Assembly: GCF_002797355.1 (NCBI RefSeq) | Contig: NZ_KZ454939.1 | Location: 308,940-372,939, forward strand | DNA from: Bacillus xiapuensis | Lineage (GTDB): Bacteria > Bacillota > Bacilli > Bacillales > Domibacillaceae | DNA length: 64,000 nucleotides | Reading direction: 5' to 3' | Part shown: positions 38,266 to 48,274 of the stretch, piece after piece | Numbering within the stretch: the stretch's first letter is position 1 | Layout of the letters: each line of letters starts with the position of its first letter | The notes under the pieces: model-generated | Told to the model about the DNA's origin: nothing | The model's database searches: none | The model's input: the letters and a program-made list of their open reading frames with translations, nothing else | Translations under genes and position numbers: made by a program

Positions 38266-38309
38266 GAACGCGGAGAGAAAAACAACTCGTTTTTCTCTCC
38301 GCGTTCTTT
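38266..38309 (+). terminator. Terminator after dagK
   Basis: Long hairpin, GAACGCGGAGAGAAAAAC pairing with the 3' arm that ends CTCTCCGCGTTC, followed by TTTC. A smaller GGGGCT/AGCCCC hairpin precedes it at about 38237-38258. Confidence 0.85.
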
Positions 38310-38428
38310 CGTTATTTATTTTAAAAAGAGAATATCTCAACGATAAAAATTGATTAATAATTAACAATTATTTATTGATAAACAATAAATATTTTATTAT
38401 AATTGAAGAAAAGGAGGAAGGTATAGGC

Positions 38429-38905
38429 ATGCAAAAAAATAAAATTACTTTTTTAAAACTAACTATTTTTATTATCGGATTCACGGTACTTTCACTATGT
38501 GTATTTTTATTACCCAACTTGGCGAGAGATGCAGCGGTGGAATATCCTGAGTATTCTTATTTGAAAATCCCTGTTCTTTTGGGATTATATTTAACAGCCA
38601 TACCATTTTTTCTGGCTTTATACCAAGCGTTAAAAATTTTAAATTATATAAAAGGAGAGAATGCCTTCTCTGATTTGTCTGTAATTTCTTTAGGATATAT
38701 AAAGAATTGTGCATTAGTCATTTTAGTTTTATATATAATAGGGGTAATTTCTCTAGCTGTGTTAAACGCTTTACACCCTGGAATTGCCATTATGGGGATT
38801 GTGATTATGTTTGCAGCTCTTGTTATTGCTGTATTTGCTGCCATTCTTCAAGAACTTTTAAGAAATGCAATTCAATTAAAATCGGAAAATGATTTAACGG
38901 TTTGA
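38429..38905 (+). CDS. DUF2975 family membrane protein
   Basis: 158 residues from ATG 38429 after AGGAGGAAGG (upstream Met codons lack a ribosome site). Four membrane helices (about 8-28, 48-68, 92-115, 122-145). The KGENAFSDLSVISLGYIKNCA segment between helices 2 and 3 is typical of DUF2975, similar to YoaS of B. subtilis. Function is unknown. It is followed 9 bp later by a tiny XRE-type regulator; the pair recurs in many Firmicutes and probably works as a membrane sensor plus DNA-binding protein. Confidence 0.85.
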   Translation: MQKNKITFLKLTIFIIGFTVLSLCVFLLPNLARDAAVEYPEYSYLKIPVLLGLYLTAIPFFLALYQALKILNYIKGENAFSDLSVISLGYIKNCALVILVLYIIGVISLAVLNALHPGIAIMGIVIMFAALVIAVFAAILQELLRNAIQLKSENDLTV

Positions 38906-38914
38906 GGTGGTAAA

Positions 38915-39124
38915 ATGGCAATCATTATAAACATTGATGTAATGCTAGCTAAAAGAAAAATGAGTGTAACCGAACTTACAGAGAAAGTAGGTATCACCAT
39001 GTCTAATCTTTCTATATTGAAAAATGGAAAAGCAAAAGCCATTAGGTTTTCAACTTTAGAGGCGATATGCAAGGCCTTGGAGTGTCAACCTGGCGATATT
39101 CTTGAATATAGAAGTGAAGATTAA
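38915..39124 (+). CDS. XRE-family small transcriptional regulator (YozG-like)
   Basis: 69 residues, a single Cro/CI-type helix-turn-helix: IDVMLAKRKMSVTELTEKVG, ITMSNLSILKNGKAKAIRFS, then TLEAICKALECQPGDILEYR. The C-terminal CQPGDILEY ending is characteristic of the HTH_26 group that partners DUF2975 proteins. It is in one operon with the preceding gene (9-bp gap, ribosome site GAGGTGG inside it). Confidence 0.9.
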   Translation: MAIIINIDVMLAKRKMSVTELTEKVGITMSNLSILKNGKAKAIRFSTLEAICKALECQPGDILEYRSED

Positions 39125-39186
39125 ACGTTAAAAAGGAGAATAGGGCTGTCTAAAAAGCTCTATTCCGGCTAATATATATCCAAAAT

Positions 39187-39228
39187 TAAAGCCCAAGAAT
39201 GTTGATTTAACAGCATTCTTGGGCTTTA
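39187..39228 (+). terminator. Terminator of the DUF2975/XRE pair
   Basis: 15-bp arms TAAAGCCCAAGAATG / CATTCTTGGGCTTTA around a 12-nt loop. Confidence 0.75.
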
Positions 39229-39402
39229 ATGTCTTCACTTTTTCGGACGAGCCATCACTTTCTGGACATCGCCATTTTTCATGTGAATTTTGTTGCGAAA
39301 TATAATTTGAAATTTTAGTGATTTCCCCTGCGATTTATATTGAGATTTCAAGTTGTGCACCCAAAAAATAAACTCGTTAGAGAGCCATTCAGCCGTCTTT
39401 TC

Positions 39403-39458
39403 TTTACAACCAGCGCGTACCTTATGCTACAATTAAGGAATAATATTTACCTAGGTAA
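39403..39458 (+). promoter_or_regulatory. marR efflux operon promoter and MarR operator
   Basis: TTTACA (39403-39408) and TACAAT (39428-39433) at a rather long 18-19 bp spacing. TTACCTAGGTAA (39447-39458), a perfect 12-bp palindrome of the kind bound by MarR dimers, lies between the start point and the ribosome site. Autorepression by the adjacent gene product is likely. Confidence 0.72.
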
Positions 39459-39477
39459 CTAAAGAGGGAGGAAAAAA

Positions 39478-39906
39478 ATGAAATCACATCTGCTATTTCA
39501 CGCAGTGAATCAGCTTTCCAGACAGCTGGCCAAGCAATTGAATTTCACTTTGCAGCCGCATGGGCTTTATAGTGCACAATGGTCCGTTCTCTATGTATTG
39601 AAAGAGAAAGGAAGTTTAACACAGAAAGAGCTTTGTGATTATTTGGCAGTGGAAGCCCCGCCGATGACCCGGACCGTTCAGCGGCTTGTCAAGCAAGGCT
39701 ATGTCCGTCAAGTGCCGGGGAAGGACCGGAGAGTGAAGATTATTGAGCTGACTGAAAAAGCAGCATCTGAATATCCGGTTTGGGAAAAGAAAGTAGCAGC
39801 GGCCAATGAACAATTGGTGGAGAATTTTCCTAAGGAGGATCAGGAGCAGTTGCAGCAGCTGATCTCCAAATGGCTGAAGGCTTTAGGGAAGGAAGAAAGC
39901 AAATGA
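39478..39906 (+). CDS. MarR-family transcriptional regulator
   Basis: 142 residues with the MarR winged helix: LSRQLAKQLNFTLQPHGL, SAQWSVLYVLKEKGSLTQKELCDYL, the recognition helix AVEAPPMTRTVQRLVKQGYV and the wing PGKDRRVKIIELTEKA. It likely represses its own operon (an MFS pump and a heterodimeric ABC exporter) through the palindrome upstream and releases DNA on binding a drug or phenolic ligand. GAGGGAGG precedes ATG 39478. The stop overlaps the next start (ATGA). Confidence 0.92.
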   Translation: MKSHLLFHAVNQLSRQLAKQLNFTLQPHGLYSAQWSVLYVLKEKGSLTQKELCDYLAVEAPPMTRTVQRLVKQGYVRQVPGKDRRVKIIELTEKAASEYPVWEKKVAAANEQLVENFPKEDQEQLQQLISKWLKALGKEESK

Positions 39907-41102
39907 GGAAATCAGCTTTATGGACAAAGGATTTTATCAGCGTATCGTTTAGTAATTTTTTTCTATTTATTGTTTTTTATATTTTATTGGTGACCATGCC
40001 TGTTTACGCGCTTGAGGAAATGGGCAGCACGGCGGCTGAAGCCGGGTTAGTCACCACCTTTTTTTTACTATCGGCGATTATTATCCGCCCGTTTGCCGGG
40101 CAGTGGATTGAGCATTTCGGAAAGAAAAAAGTGCTCATTAGCTCTCAAATCATTTTTTTCATCGCTTCCTTGCTATACTTTCTGCCTGATTCATTTGAAA
40201 TGATGCTGGCTTTAAGATTTTTCCATGGCCTTGGATTTGGATTGGCCACAACGGCTGCAGGTGCGATGGTGGCGGATATTATCCCGGATTCTCGCCGCGG
40301 AGAGGGGATGGGCTATTATGTCATGTCCATGAACCTCGCAATGGTGATCGGCCCGTTTCTTGGATTAACACTCATGCAGCAATGGGACAGCCAGACGATG
40401 TTTGCGGTGACTGTGGCTGTTACTTGCCTGGCGCTGATCTCGGGAATCATCATTCGGACATCGGAGCATAAGGAAGCCGCAAGTGCAGCGGCTATACTGA
40501 AAATAAAGCTGCGGCCAAGGGACTTATTTGAGTTTTCAGCAATTCCAGTAGCGCTAGTCGGCTGTTTTTTCTCGGTGGCTTACGCTTCCTTGCTTTCTTT
40601 CGTCTCCGTATATGCCAATGAGCTTCACCTTCCGGAAGCGGCCAGCTATTTCTTTGTTGTATACGCCGCAGTATTGCTGCTTTCCCGCCCGTTTACTGGA
40701 AGATGGTTTGATCAGTATGGAGCGGCTGTCATTATCTATCCCGCTATTGTTATATTTGCTTTGGGCATGCTGCTCTTAAGTCAAACGTCAACGGCGCTCG
40801 TCTTTTTAACGGCTGCCGGGCTGATCGGTCTGGGGTGGGGGACTTTATTCCCGAGCTTTCAGACGATTGCTATTCAAAAAGCGCCTCCGGCCAAAAAGGC
40901 GCTGGCAACGGCCACATTCTTGTCGTTATTTGATGTGGGGATTGGAGCCGGGTCGTTTATAGTGGGGCTTGCGGGAACGATGATGAGCTTAGGCCAGCTA
41001 TATTTATATTCCTCTTTTTATATTTTGCTGGGAATGATGGTTTATTATTTATTCGTTCAGCCGAAGCGGACGTCAGGGAAGGCTGTTGATAAAAGCATGT
41101 GA
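39903..41102 (+). CDS. MFS drug efflux transporter
   Basis: 399 residues, 12 membrane helices, drug:H+ antiporter type. Between helices 2 and 3 it has the motif-A-like GQWIEHFGKKKVLISSQ. The loop between helices 8 and 9 (GRWFDQYG) repeats that motif, and LGFGLATTAAGAMVADIIPDSRRGEGMGY marks helix 4-5. ATG 39903 overlaps the marR stop, so translation is coupled. It probably exports toxic small molecules under MarR control; the substrate is not deducible. Confidence 0.9.
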   Translation: MRKSALWTKDFISVSFSNFFLFIVFYILLVTMPVYALEEMGSTAAEAGLVTTFFLLSAIIIRPFAGQWIEHFGKKKVLISSQIIFFIASLLYFLPDSFEMMLALRFFHGLGFGLATTAAGAMVADIIPDSRRGEGMGYYVMSMNLAMVIGPFLGLTLMQQWDSQTMFAVTVAVTCLALISGIIIRTSEHKEAASAAAILKIKLRPRDLFEFSAIPVALVGCFFSVAYASLLSFVSVYANELHLPEAASYFFVVYAAVLLLSRPFTGRWFDQYGAAVIIYPAIVIFALGMLLLSQTSTALVFLTAAGLIGLGWGTLFPSFQTIAIQKAPPAKKALATATFLSLFDVGIGAGSFIVGLAGTMMSLGQLYLYSSFYILLGMMVYYLFVQPKRTSGKAVDKSM

Positions 41103-41163
41103 ATCGTCTATACTGATAAAAATATAATTGAGAATTTTTATCAATAGAGAGGGGGCGGCCGCT

Positions 41164-42906
41164 ATACGAACAGCACTATCTTATTTAAAGCGCTACCGGC
41201 CGTTCATGATTTTGGCTTGGCTTTTAATGCTTGTCGAGCTAGCGGTGGAACTGACACATCCGCTGTTTATGGCGAAAATCATTGATGAGGGGATCGTCAA
41301 GCAGGATATCTCCGCTATTTACAAATGGGGAGGAATCATGCTTGCCACTTCCTTGCTCGCTTTTGCCTCGGGGATTATAAACTCCTTCGCCGCCGCTCAC
41401 GTCGGCCAAAACTACGGGTTTGATTTACGGGAGAAGATGATGGAGAAAGTGCAGTCTTTTTCCTTTGCCAGCTATCACCGATATGCAGCTTCCTCCTTGA
41501 TCACTCGTATGACCAATGATGTCACGCAATTGCAAAATGCGGTGTTTATGAGTTTGCGCATCATGCTGCGCGCGCCGCTTGTGATCGTATTTGGAACGGT
41601 AATGGCGCTGCTCGTCCATGTGAAGCTGACATTGATATTAGTGATGGTTATTCCAATCATGGTGGTATTTCTTCTGCGGATGATAAAGAGAAGCGCGGCG
41701 CTGTTTAGATCTGTGCAGAAGCGGCTGGATCGGGTGAATCATGTGATTCAAGAGAATCTTTTTGGCATGCGCATTATTAAAGCATTTCTGCGCTGGAAGC
41801 ATGAAGGCGCTCGTTTTCAAGCAGCAAATTCTCAGCTGATGCAGCAATCCATTCGCGTGTTAAGAACCGTGGAGACGACGGCTCCTGTACTGCTATTTGT
41901 TATGAACAGCAGCTTAATTGTGATTCTTTGGCTGGGCTTTGCTGAATTTCAAGCGGGTACGGCAACAGCGGGAGAATTGGTGGCAGTTATGAATTATGCA
42001 ACTAGAATTATTACCTCTTTATCGATTTTCACTTTTATTATGATGGCGTTCTCGCGGGGGAAGGCTTCTGCTGAGCGCATTGGCGAACTACTAGAAGAAC
42101 CGGAAGAGCAGTCCGATCAACGCTTAAAAGGAACTCCTTTTAAGCCGGCCGCAGGAAAGATTGAATTCGATCGCGTGTCGTTTTCATTTCCGGGCAGTCA
42201 AGAATTGGTGTTGAAGGATATTTCTTTCACGGTACAGCCAGGGGAGACGGCGGCGATTATGGGCGCGACCGGAGCGGGAAAGTCGACGCTGTTTTACTTG
42301 ATACCGCGCTTATTTGAAGCTGATAGGGGAACGATTCGGATCGATGGTCAAGATATTAGCCAAGTGCAGTCAGCAAGCTTACGGGAGTGTATTGGCTTTG
42401 TGCCGCAAGAGGCGCATCTGTTCACAGGAACGGTTCGCGATAACATTGCCTGGGGCAAGAAAGAAGCTTCATTGGATGAAATAAAGGAAGCGGCCCGCCG
42501 CGCGCAAATACTGGAAACGATTGAAGAACTGCCAGATGGCTTTGATACGCTAATTGGCCAAAAGGGAGTGAATCTGTCTGGTGGCCAGAAGCAGCGATTA
42601 TCTATTGCCAGAGCTGTCATCCGCAACCCGTTCATTTTGCTGCTCGATGACAGCACGAGCGCACTCGATTTGAAAACAGAGGCAAATTTAATGGCAGCAC
42701 TTAAAGAAGAAGCCTGCACAACACTCATGATTACTCAAAAGATTAGCACCGCTTTACAGGCGGATAAGATCATTCTGTTGGAAGAGGGAAGGATCTCATC
42801 AGCAGGCACGCATGAGCAGCTAATCGAGCACAGTCCTTTATACCGGAAAATCTTCGCTTCTCAATATGGAAAGGAGGAGGCCGCGTATGCCGAGACCCAT
42901 CGTTAA
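41164..42906 (+). CDS. Heterodimeric ABC exporter, subunit with degenerate ATP site (YfiB-like)
   Basis: About 580 residues: six-helix exporter domain then an ATPase. Walker A is GATGAGKST and the signature LSGGQKQRL is sound. Walker B, however, is LLLDDSTSALD (Asp in place of the catalytic Glu), and the switch residue is Gln in LMITQKIST where His is usual. That is the mark of the non-canonical half of heterodimeric exporters, such as BmrC or TM287. The start is unclear. An AGAGGGGG site (41148-41155) is followed 8 nt later by ATA (41164), giving IRTALSYLKRYR, where relatives begin M-K/R-TALSYLKRY. The only conventional alternative, TTG 41128, has no ribosome site. Partner gene overlaps the 3' end. 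Confidence 0.85.
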   Translation: MRTALSYLKRYRPFMILAWLLMLVELAVELTHPLFMAKIIDEGIVKQDISAIYKWGGIMLATSLLAFASGIINSFAAAHVGQNYGFDLREKMMEKVQSFSFASYHRYAASSLITRMTNDVTQLQNAVFMSLRIMLRAPLVIVFGTVMALLVHVKLTLILVMVIPIMVVFLLRMIKRSAALFRSVQKRLDRVNHVIQENLFGMRIIKAFLRWKHEGARFQAANSQLMQQSIRVLRTVETTAPVLLFVMNSSLIVILWLGFAEFQAGTATAGELVAVMNYATRIITSLSIFTFIMMAFSRGKASAERIGELLEEPEEQSDQRLKGTPFKPAAGKIEFDRVSFSFPGSQELVLKDISFTVQPGETAAIMGATGAGKSTLFYLIPRLFEADRGTIRIDGQDISQVQSASLRECIGFVPQEAHLFTGTVRDNIAWGKKEASLDEIKEAARRAQILETIEELPDGFDTLIGQKGVNLSGGQKQRLSIARAVIRNPFILLLDDSTSALDLKTEANLMAALKEEACTTLMITQKISTALQADKIILLEEGRISSAGTHEQLIEHSPLYRKIFASQYGKEEAAYAETHR

Positions 42907-44653
42907 GGGAGGGCCGAAACCGCAGATTAAAGATTTATTTCAAACATTGAAGCGACTGGCTGGCTATCTTGCCCGGCGAAAAGGCTTGCTTGTTCTTGTC
43001 GTAATCATGGTAGCGGCAAGCTCGGCATTGGGACTGCTCGGCCCCTTTCTTGTCGGAATGGCCATTGACCACTATATTATGATCGGCGACCAGCAAGGTC
43101 TTCTGTTTCTGCTTATTCTGCTGGGGGCAGTATATATATGTCATTCACTGAGCAGTTTTTTGCAAAGCTACTGGATGGCGGGCATTGCCCAAAAAACGGT
43201 GTATGAAATGAGGACAGAGCTGTTTGAGCATCTCCATCAGCTGCCGCTGGCATTTTTTGATAAGCGCCAGCATGGGGAACTGATGAGCCGAATGACGAAT
43301 GACATTGAAAACGTAAGCAGCACGCTGAACAGTTCCGTGATTCAAATTGTCTCCAGTCTGCTGACACTGACGGGAGCTGTGGCGGTTATGCTGTGGCTTA
43401 GTCCGATATTGACATTGATTACCTTGCTGATCGTTCCTCTCATGTATATGGGGATGAAGTGGATTACCAAGAGAACGCGCAAGCAATTTAAAGAACAGCA
43501 GCAGCATTTAGGGGAACTGAATGGGTATATTGAAGAAGCGGTCTCCAGCAAGCACATTGTGAAAATATTTTCTCAGGAAGAGCAGATTGCCGCTCAATTC
43601 GCCAATCGAAATGAAAAGCTGAAGCGGGCGGGTTTTTGGGCACAAGCGTACTCGGGATTTATCCCTAAATTAATGAATGTGCTGAACAACCTCAGCTTTG
43701 CTATGATTGCTGCTGCGGGTGGCTGGCTGGCGCTGAAGGGAACCATTACAGTGGGAGTCATTGTCGTATTTGCGGAATATTCCCGGCAGTTTACCCGGCC
43801 TTTACATGACTTAGCCAATCAATTTAATACCTTGCTGTCGGCGATTGCAGGAGCTGAGCGGGTGTTTGAGATTCTGGATACCGAAGCGGAGGAAACGGAA
43901 GAGACTCTGATGGAGAAGGATATTCCCATTCAAGGGAACATCGAATTTCGGGATGTCACCTTTTCCTATGATCAAGGCAAAGAAACAATTCGCAGCGTAA
44001 GCTTTCAAACGGGACCCGGTCAGACGCTGGCTTTAGTTGGTCCAACGGGATCCGGAAAAACAACGATGATTCATTTGCTTGCGCGTTTTTATGATCCGGA
44101 CAGCGGCGCCATCTTTATTGATGGCCGTGATATTGCCGATATCCCTCGGGGAAGCCTGCGAAAGGCGATGGGCTTTGTGCTTCAGGAAACGTTTTTATTT
44201 GAGGGCAGTGTAAGAGAAAATATCCGCTTCGGGCGGCTTGGAGCTGCCGATGAAGAGGTGGAGGAAGCGGCTAAGAAAGCGAATGCTCATGATTTTATTA
44301 TGAAATTGCCCGAGGGGTATGAAACAAAGCTTCGGTCAGAAGGAATGGGCATCAGCCAAGGGCAAAAGCAATTGCTTGCGATTGCCCGTGCGATTTTGGC
44401 GGATCCGGCGATCTTAATTCTGGATGAGGCGACGAGCAATATTGATACCATTACAGAGGTGCATATTCAAGAGGCTCTTGCTCGTCTGATGAAAGGCCGC
44501 ACCAGCATCGTCATTGCCCACCGGCTAAATACGATTAAGCAAGCGAACCAAATTCTTGTTCTTCATAAAGGTGAAATTATGGAGCGCGGCACCCACCAGC
44601 AGCTCATGCAAAAAAGCGGCTACTATTCACAGCTGGCAAATGTCGGGAGTTAA
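42887..44653 (+). CDS. Heterodimeric ABC exporter, catalytically competent subunit (YfiC-like)
   Basis: 588 residues from ATG 42887, preceded by AAAGGAGGAGG and overlapping the previous gene by 20 nt. N-terminal exporter membrane domain (six helices, residues about 40-310), then an ATPase with Walker A GPTGSGKTT, signature GISQGQKQL (a variant of LSGGQ), Walker B LILDEATSNID with catalytic Glu, and H-loop VIAHRLNT. Together with its upstream partner it should form a heterodimeric multidrug exporter with one consensus and one degenerate ATP site. It is the last gene of the marR-led efflux operon. Confidence 0.92.
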   Translation: MPRPIVKGGPKPQIKDLFQTLKRLAGYLARRKGLLVLVVIMVAASSALGLLGPFLVGMAIDHYIMIGDQQGLLFLLILLGAVYICHSLSSFLQSYWMAGIAQKTVYEMRTELFEHLHQLPLAFFDKRQHGELMSRMTNDIENVSSTLNSSVIQIVSSLLTLTGAVAVMLWLSPILTLITLLIVPLMYMGMKWITKRTRKQFKEQQQHLGELNGYIEEAVSSKHIVKIFSQEEQIAAQFANRNEKLKRAGFWAQAYSGFIPKLMNVLNNLSFAMIAAAGGWLALKGTITVGVIVVFAEYSRQFTRPLHDLANQFNTLLSAIAGAERVFEILDTEAEETEETLMEKDIPIQGNIEFRDVTFSYDQGKETIRSVSFQTGPGQTLALVGPTGSGKTTMIHLLARFYDPDSGAIFIDGRDIADIPRGSLRKAMGFVLQETFLFEGSVRENIRFGRLGAADEEVEEAAKKANAHDFIMKLPEGYETKLRSEGMGISQGQKQLLAIARAILADPAILILDEATSNIDTITEVHIQEALARLMKGRTSIVIAHRLNTIKQANQILVLHKGEIMERGTHQQLMQKSGYYSQLANVGS

Positions 44654-44762
44654 TTCCTGCTAGTCAGTCAACAAGATGGCTAAAAGCTGCGGAAGAGAAA
44701 GAAGAGTGGAGAAGGGCTGCAAATGACAAAGAAAATGCCGAAAGCTCGAGGGTCAACTTAAA

Positions 44763-44788
44763 AAGCAGCGGGAATCGCCCCGCTGCTT
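44763..44788 (-). terminator. Terminator of bdhA
   Basis: Arms AAGCAGCGGG / CCCGCTGCTT; on the minus strand it is followed by a TTTTT run. Confidence 0.82.
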
Positions 44789-44791
44789 GAT

Positions 44792-45841
44792 TTATTCTGG
44801 TTTTACTAGGATTTTGACTTGGTTCTTCTCTTTAAGGAGGGCATCAAAGCCTTCTGTAACGATATCATCTAGCTTGATTCGTTTTGTGACAAGCTTTTCG
44901 GCTGAAAAGTATCCTTGATTCATTAATTCCATCACGGCAGGGAAGATATCGCGGTAGGCGATAATGCCTTTGACTGTTTTTTCTTTTAGAACAAGATTAT
45001 TTGGCTGAACGGATGCTTCTTTTTCCCAGATGCTGACGATGACTGTTTCGCCTTCAAAGTTGGTACAGTCAATGGCTTGCTGCAGAACGGCTGGTACGCC
45101 GGTTACTTCATAGGCTACATCTACCCCGCCGTTTGTCAGCTCATGCAATTTCTCAACCGGATTGACTTCTGCAGGGTTGATAGCTATGGCTCCTAGCTCT
45201 TCTGCTTTTGCGATTCTTTCAGGAGAAAGCTCAACCGCATAGATTTCAGCGGCACCTGCTGCTCTTAAGGCTTCGATCACTAATAAGCCAATCGGGCCGA
45301 CGCCGAAAACAGCGGCTTTATCTCCCGCTTTTAGCTTGCTTTGCCGAACTGCGTGAAGCGCCACGGCTGCTGGCTCTACCAATGCCCCTTGCTCAAAGGA
45401 TAATCCTTCCGGCATTTTATGCACCATATGTTCATCCACCATAGTGTATTCGGAGAATCCGCCGCCTCCGCCAGATAAGCCGTGGAAGCCTAAGGAATCA
45501 CAAAGATTATATTTCCCTTTTCTGCAAGGAGCGCATTCTCCGCAGGACAGAATCGGTTCAACGACAACGCGGTCACCGACGGCCACTTTGTTGACGCCTT
45601 CCCCAATTTCAGTGACGGTGCCTGAAAACTCATGGCCCATCGTGATTGGGGCGATATCTTGGCTGACGGGATGAGGCTTGTCTACCGGAACGAAAATCGG
45701 TCCAGCCGCGTATTCATGCAAATCGCTTCCGCAAATGCCTGTCCATTCTACTTTAATCTTCACTTTGCCTGATTGAATTTGAGGTTCTTCTACGTTTTCA
45801 ACACGAATATCCTTTGCCTTGTACCAACGTGCACTTTTCAT
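44792..45841 (-). CDS. bdhA: (R,R)-butanediol dehydrogenase / acetoin reductase
   Basis: 349 residues of the zinc medium-chain dehydrogenase family, very close in pattern to B. subtilis BdhA along its length. Catalytic zinc ligands: Cys37 (GICGSDLHEY), His70-Glu71 (GHEF) and Glu-rich VVVEP. The coenzyme loop is VFGVGPIGLLVIEALRAAG. Unlike B. subtilis BdhA it has a complete structural zinc lobe, CGECAPCRKGKYNLC (Cys100, 103, 106, 114). It interconverts acetoin and 2,3-butanediol with NAD(H). ATG 45841 follows GGAGGG; an upstream Met (45856) lies before that site. Monocistronic. Confidence 0.9.
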   Translation of the reverse strand: MKSARWYKAKDIRVENVEEPQIQSGKVKIKVEWTGICGSDLHEYAAGPIFVPVDKPHPVSQDIAPITMGHEFSGTVTEIGEGVNKVAVGDRVVVEPILSCGECAPCRKGKYNLCDSLGFHGLSGGGGGFSEYTMVDEHMVHKMPEGLSFEQGALVEPAAVALHAVRQSKLKAGDKAAVFGVGPIGLLVIEALRAAGAAEIYAVELSPERIAKAEELGAIAINPAEVNPVEKLHELTNGGVDVAYEVTGVPAVLQQAIDCTNFEGETVIVSIWEKEASVQPNNLVLKEKTVKGIIAYRDIFPAVMELMNQGYFSAEKLVTKRIKLDDIVTEGFDALLKEKNQVKILVKPE

Positions 45842-46013
45842 AAAGAAACCCTCCAAATAAGTAATTTATCCTACGCTATGATTCTAGCACTTTTTTTAAA
45901 GCTGGTATAGTTTGAAACTCTTGCTGAAAATAAGGTGTGTGCTGTCTGGACACAGGGCGTGTTATAATGGCATGATGTGAAAGATAATACGCTGTGAACG
46001 GGAGGGCTGATTT

Positions 46014-46874
46014 ATGTGGAAGGAAATAGTGAAGGCACACAGTCCATACAATTTTGATCAGGTGCTGGAGCGTCTGGCCATCGATCCGCTTCATGCCATT
46101 GATCTAGTAAATCGAATGCTTTGGCTGCCTATTTACCAGACGAATGAAACGATCTCGATAAAAGCGGTGGGCACAACCCGCCATCCGCTGTTTGAAATAA
46201 GCGGAAAATCCTTAAAAACGAAGCGGACCTGTTTAAAGGAAGCGGCCCGGATTTTGCGGTGGGAGGCACCGATAGCGGCCGTTCATGAGCATTTTCAATC
46301 AACGGATTTACAGGAGCTGTTTAATGCGCGTCTTGGAACGCCGATCGTATTGGATTTTTCCCTCTATGCCAGCTTGGTTAAATGCATTATTCACCAGCAG
46401 CTAAATACGAAATTTGCCCATAAACTGACGGAGCGATTTGTTCACGCTTATGGAACGAAGCAGGACGGCGTGTGGCATTATCCCCGCCCGGAAACAGCGG
46501 CACAAATTCCTGTTGAAGAGCTGCGCCAGCTTCAGTTTAGCCAAAGAAAAGCAGAATACTTGGTGGGGCTATCGGAGATGATTGCCAATAACAAGCTGGA
46601 CTTGCATGAGCTCGAATTTATGAGTAATGAAGAGGTCGTTGGCACACTTGTCAAAATTAGAGGAATCGGCCCATGGACGGCGCAAAACTTCTTGCTGTTC
46701 GGTCTCGGCCGAGATAATCTATTTCCAATCGCAGATATCGGCTTGCAAAAAGCAGTTCAGCAGCTTTACAAGCTAAAGAACAAACCAAGCTTAGAGGAAA
46801 TGAATCAATACATCCAAGCTTGGAAACCATATTTAAGCTACGCTTCCTTGTACTTATGGAGAAGCGTCGAATAA
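46014..46874 (+). CDS. DNA-3-methyladenine glycosylase II, AlkA/HhH-GPD family (YfjP-like)
   Basis: 286 residues. The C-terminal half is a HhH-GPD domain: [19 protein letters not shown], then [35 protein letters not shown] with the helix-hairpin-helix (about 213-225) and catalytic Asp241. It removes alkylated or otherwise damaged bases in base excision repair. The N-terminal region fits the AlkA N-domain. No iron-sulfur cysteines, so it is not the EndoIII type. Its 3' end lies 20 bp before the rlmCD start. Confidence 0.88.
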   Translation: MWKEIVKAHSPYNFDQVLERLAIDPLHAIDLVNRMLWLPIYQTNETISIKAVGTTRHPLFEISGKSLKTKRTCLKEAARILRWEAPIAAVHEHFQSTDLQELFNARLGTPIVLDFSLYASLVKCIIHQQLNTKFAHKLTERFVHAYGTKQDGVWHYPRPETAAQIPVEELRQLQFSQRKAEYLVGLSEMIANNKLDLHELEFMSNEEVVGTLVKIRGIGPWTAQNFLLFGLGRDNLFPIADIGLQKAVQQLYKLKNKPSLEEMNQYIQAWKPYLSYASLYLWRSVE

Positions 46875-46894
46875 AGAAAAGGGAGATTAGAATC

Positions 46895-48274
46895 GTGGCA
46901 AAAATTCCAGCCCCTGTGCAAAAAAATGAAATTATTGATGTTGAATTCGAAGATCTGACCCATGACGGACAAGCCGTTGCTAAAATTGAGGGCTATCCAT
47001 TATTTGTGGCAGGTGCACTGCCCGGAGAAAGGGGACGTATTCAAGCAACGAAGCTCAATAAGGGCTATGGCTTTGGCCGTTTGATCGAATTGCAGAAGAC
47101 AAGTCCATTCAGACAAAATCCCGAATGTCCGATCTATTCGCAATGCGGCGGCTGCCAGCTTCAGCATTTATCCTACGAAGGGCAGCTAGAAGCAAAGGGA
47201 AAACAAGTGCGCGATGTGATGGAGAGAATCGGCAAGCTGAAAGACGTGACCATCCATCCGGTACTTGGCGCTAACAATCCATGGCGCTACCGCAACAAAG
47301 CGCAAGTGCCGGTCGGCGAAGAAAACGGCGGCCTAGTCGCAGGATTCTATCAGAAGCGGAGCCACTCCATTATCAATATGGAGCAGTGCCTGATCCAGCA
47401 AGAAAAAAGCGATGAAGTTATTCGAAAAGTGAAAGCAATCTGCCAGCGCTATGGTGTGAAAGCTTATGATGAAAGCAAGCATAAAGGCACGCTTCGACAT
47501 ATTATGGCGCGTTGCGGCAAAGCCACCGGAGAAGTGATGGTCGTATTCGTTACGCGCACAGAGGATTTCCCTCATAAAAAGGAAGTCATTAAAGAAATCA
47601 CTGAACAAATTGATGGGATCACGTCGATCATTCAAAATATCAACCCGAAAAAAACAAACGTCATCCTTGGCGACACAACAAAGGTTCTCTGGGGCAACGA
47701 AGTCATTTACGATTACATCGGCCATATTCAATTCGCCATCTCCGCACGCTCCTTTTACCAAGTGAACCCGGAACAAACAAAAGTGCTCTATGACAAAGCG
47801 CTGGAATACGCCGGCTTGACCGGAGAAGAAAACGTCATTGACGCTTACTGCGGCATTGGCACAATCTCCTTATTTCTGGCCCAAAAAGCGAAGAAGGTAT
47901 ACGGGGTAGAAATTGTCCCGGAAGCCATCGAAGACGCTAAAAGAAACGCCCGGCTTAACGGTATCACCAACGTCGAATTCTCTGTTGGAAAAGCCGAAAT
48001 GGTCATTCCGCATTGGTACAAGCAAGGCATGACAGCCGACGTTCTCGTCGTCGATCCCCCAAGAAAAGGCTGCGACGAAGCCTTGCTGCAAACCATTATG
48101 GAGATGAAACCGAAGAGAGTCGTTTACGTCTCCTGCAATCCTTCCACACTGGCGAGAGATCTGCGGGTGCTGGAGGACGGCGGATATAAAACCCTGGAGA
48201 TTCAGCCTGTGGATATGTTTCCGATGACAACGCATGTGGAGTGTGTAGCGTTGATGACAAGGATGGAGAAGTAG
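46895..48274 (+). CDS. rlmCD: 23S rRNA (uracil-5)-methyltransferase RlmCD
   Basis: 459 residues from GTG 46895 (AGGGAGAT upstream), the exact length of B. subtilis YefA, which methylates U747 and U1939 of 23S rRNA. TRAM domain (about 8-66), then a [4Fe-4S] site with Cys78, Cys84 and Cys87 ([11 protein letters not shown]). The Rossmann methyltransferase domain has [16 protein letters not shown], the [10 protein letters not shown] motif and the catalytic Cys in [14 protein letters not shown]. Family and length argue for a full functional gene. In B. subtilis it follows dagK. Confidence 0.95.
   Translation: MAKIPAPVQKNEIIDVEFEDLTHDGQAVAKIEGYPLFVAGALPGERGRIQATKLNKGYGFGRLIELQKTSPFRQNPECPIYSQCGGCQLQHLSYEGQLEAKGKQVRDVMERIGKLKDVTIHPVLGANNPWRYRNKAQVPVGEENGGLVAGFYQKRSHSIINMEQCLIQQEKSDEVIRKVKAICQRYGVKAYDESKHKGTLRHIMARCGKATGEVMVVFVTRTEDFPHKKEVIKEITEQIDGITSIIQNINPKKTNVILGDTTKVLWGNEVIYDYIGHIQFAISARSFYQVNPEQTKVLYDKALEYAGLTGEENVIDAYCGIGTISLFLAQKAKKVYGVEIVPEAIEDAKRNARLNGITNVEFSVGKAEMVIPHWYKQGMTADVLVVDPPRKGCDEALLQTIMEMKPKRVVYVSCNPSTLARDLRVLEDGGYKTLEIQPVDMFPMTTHVECVALMTRMEK

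Larger units (their letters stand above)
39125..39477. other. Intergenic region: terminator, promoter and MarR operator
   Basis: Holds the terminator at 39187-39228 and, upstream of marR, a promoter and a perfect 12-bp palindrome. No further gene. Confidence 0.6.
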
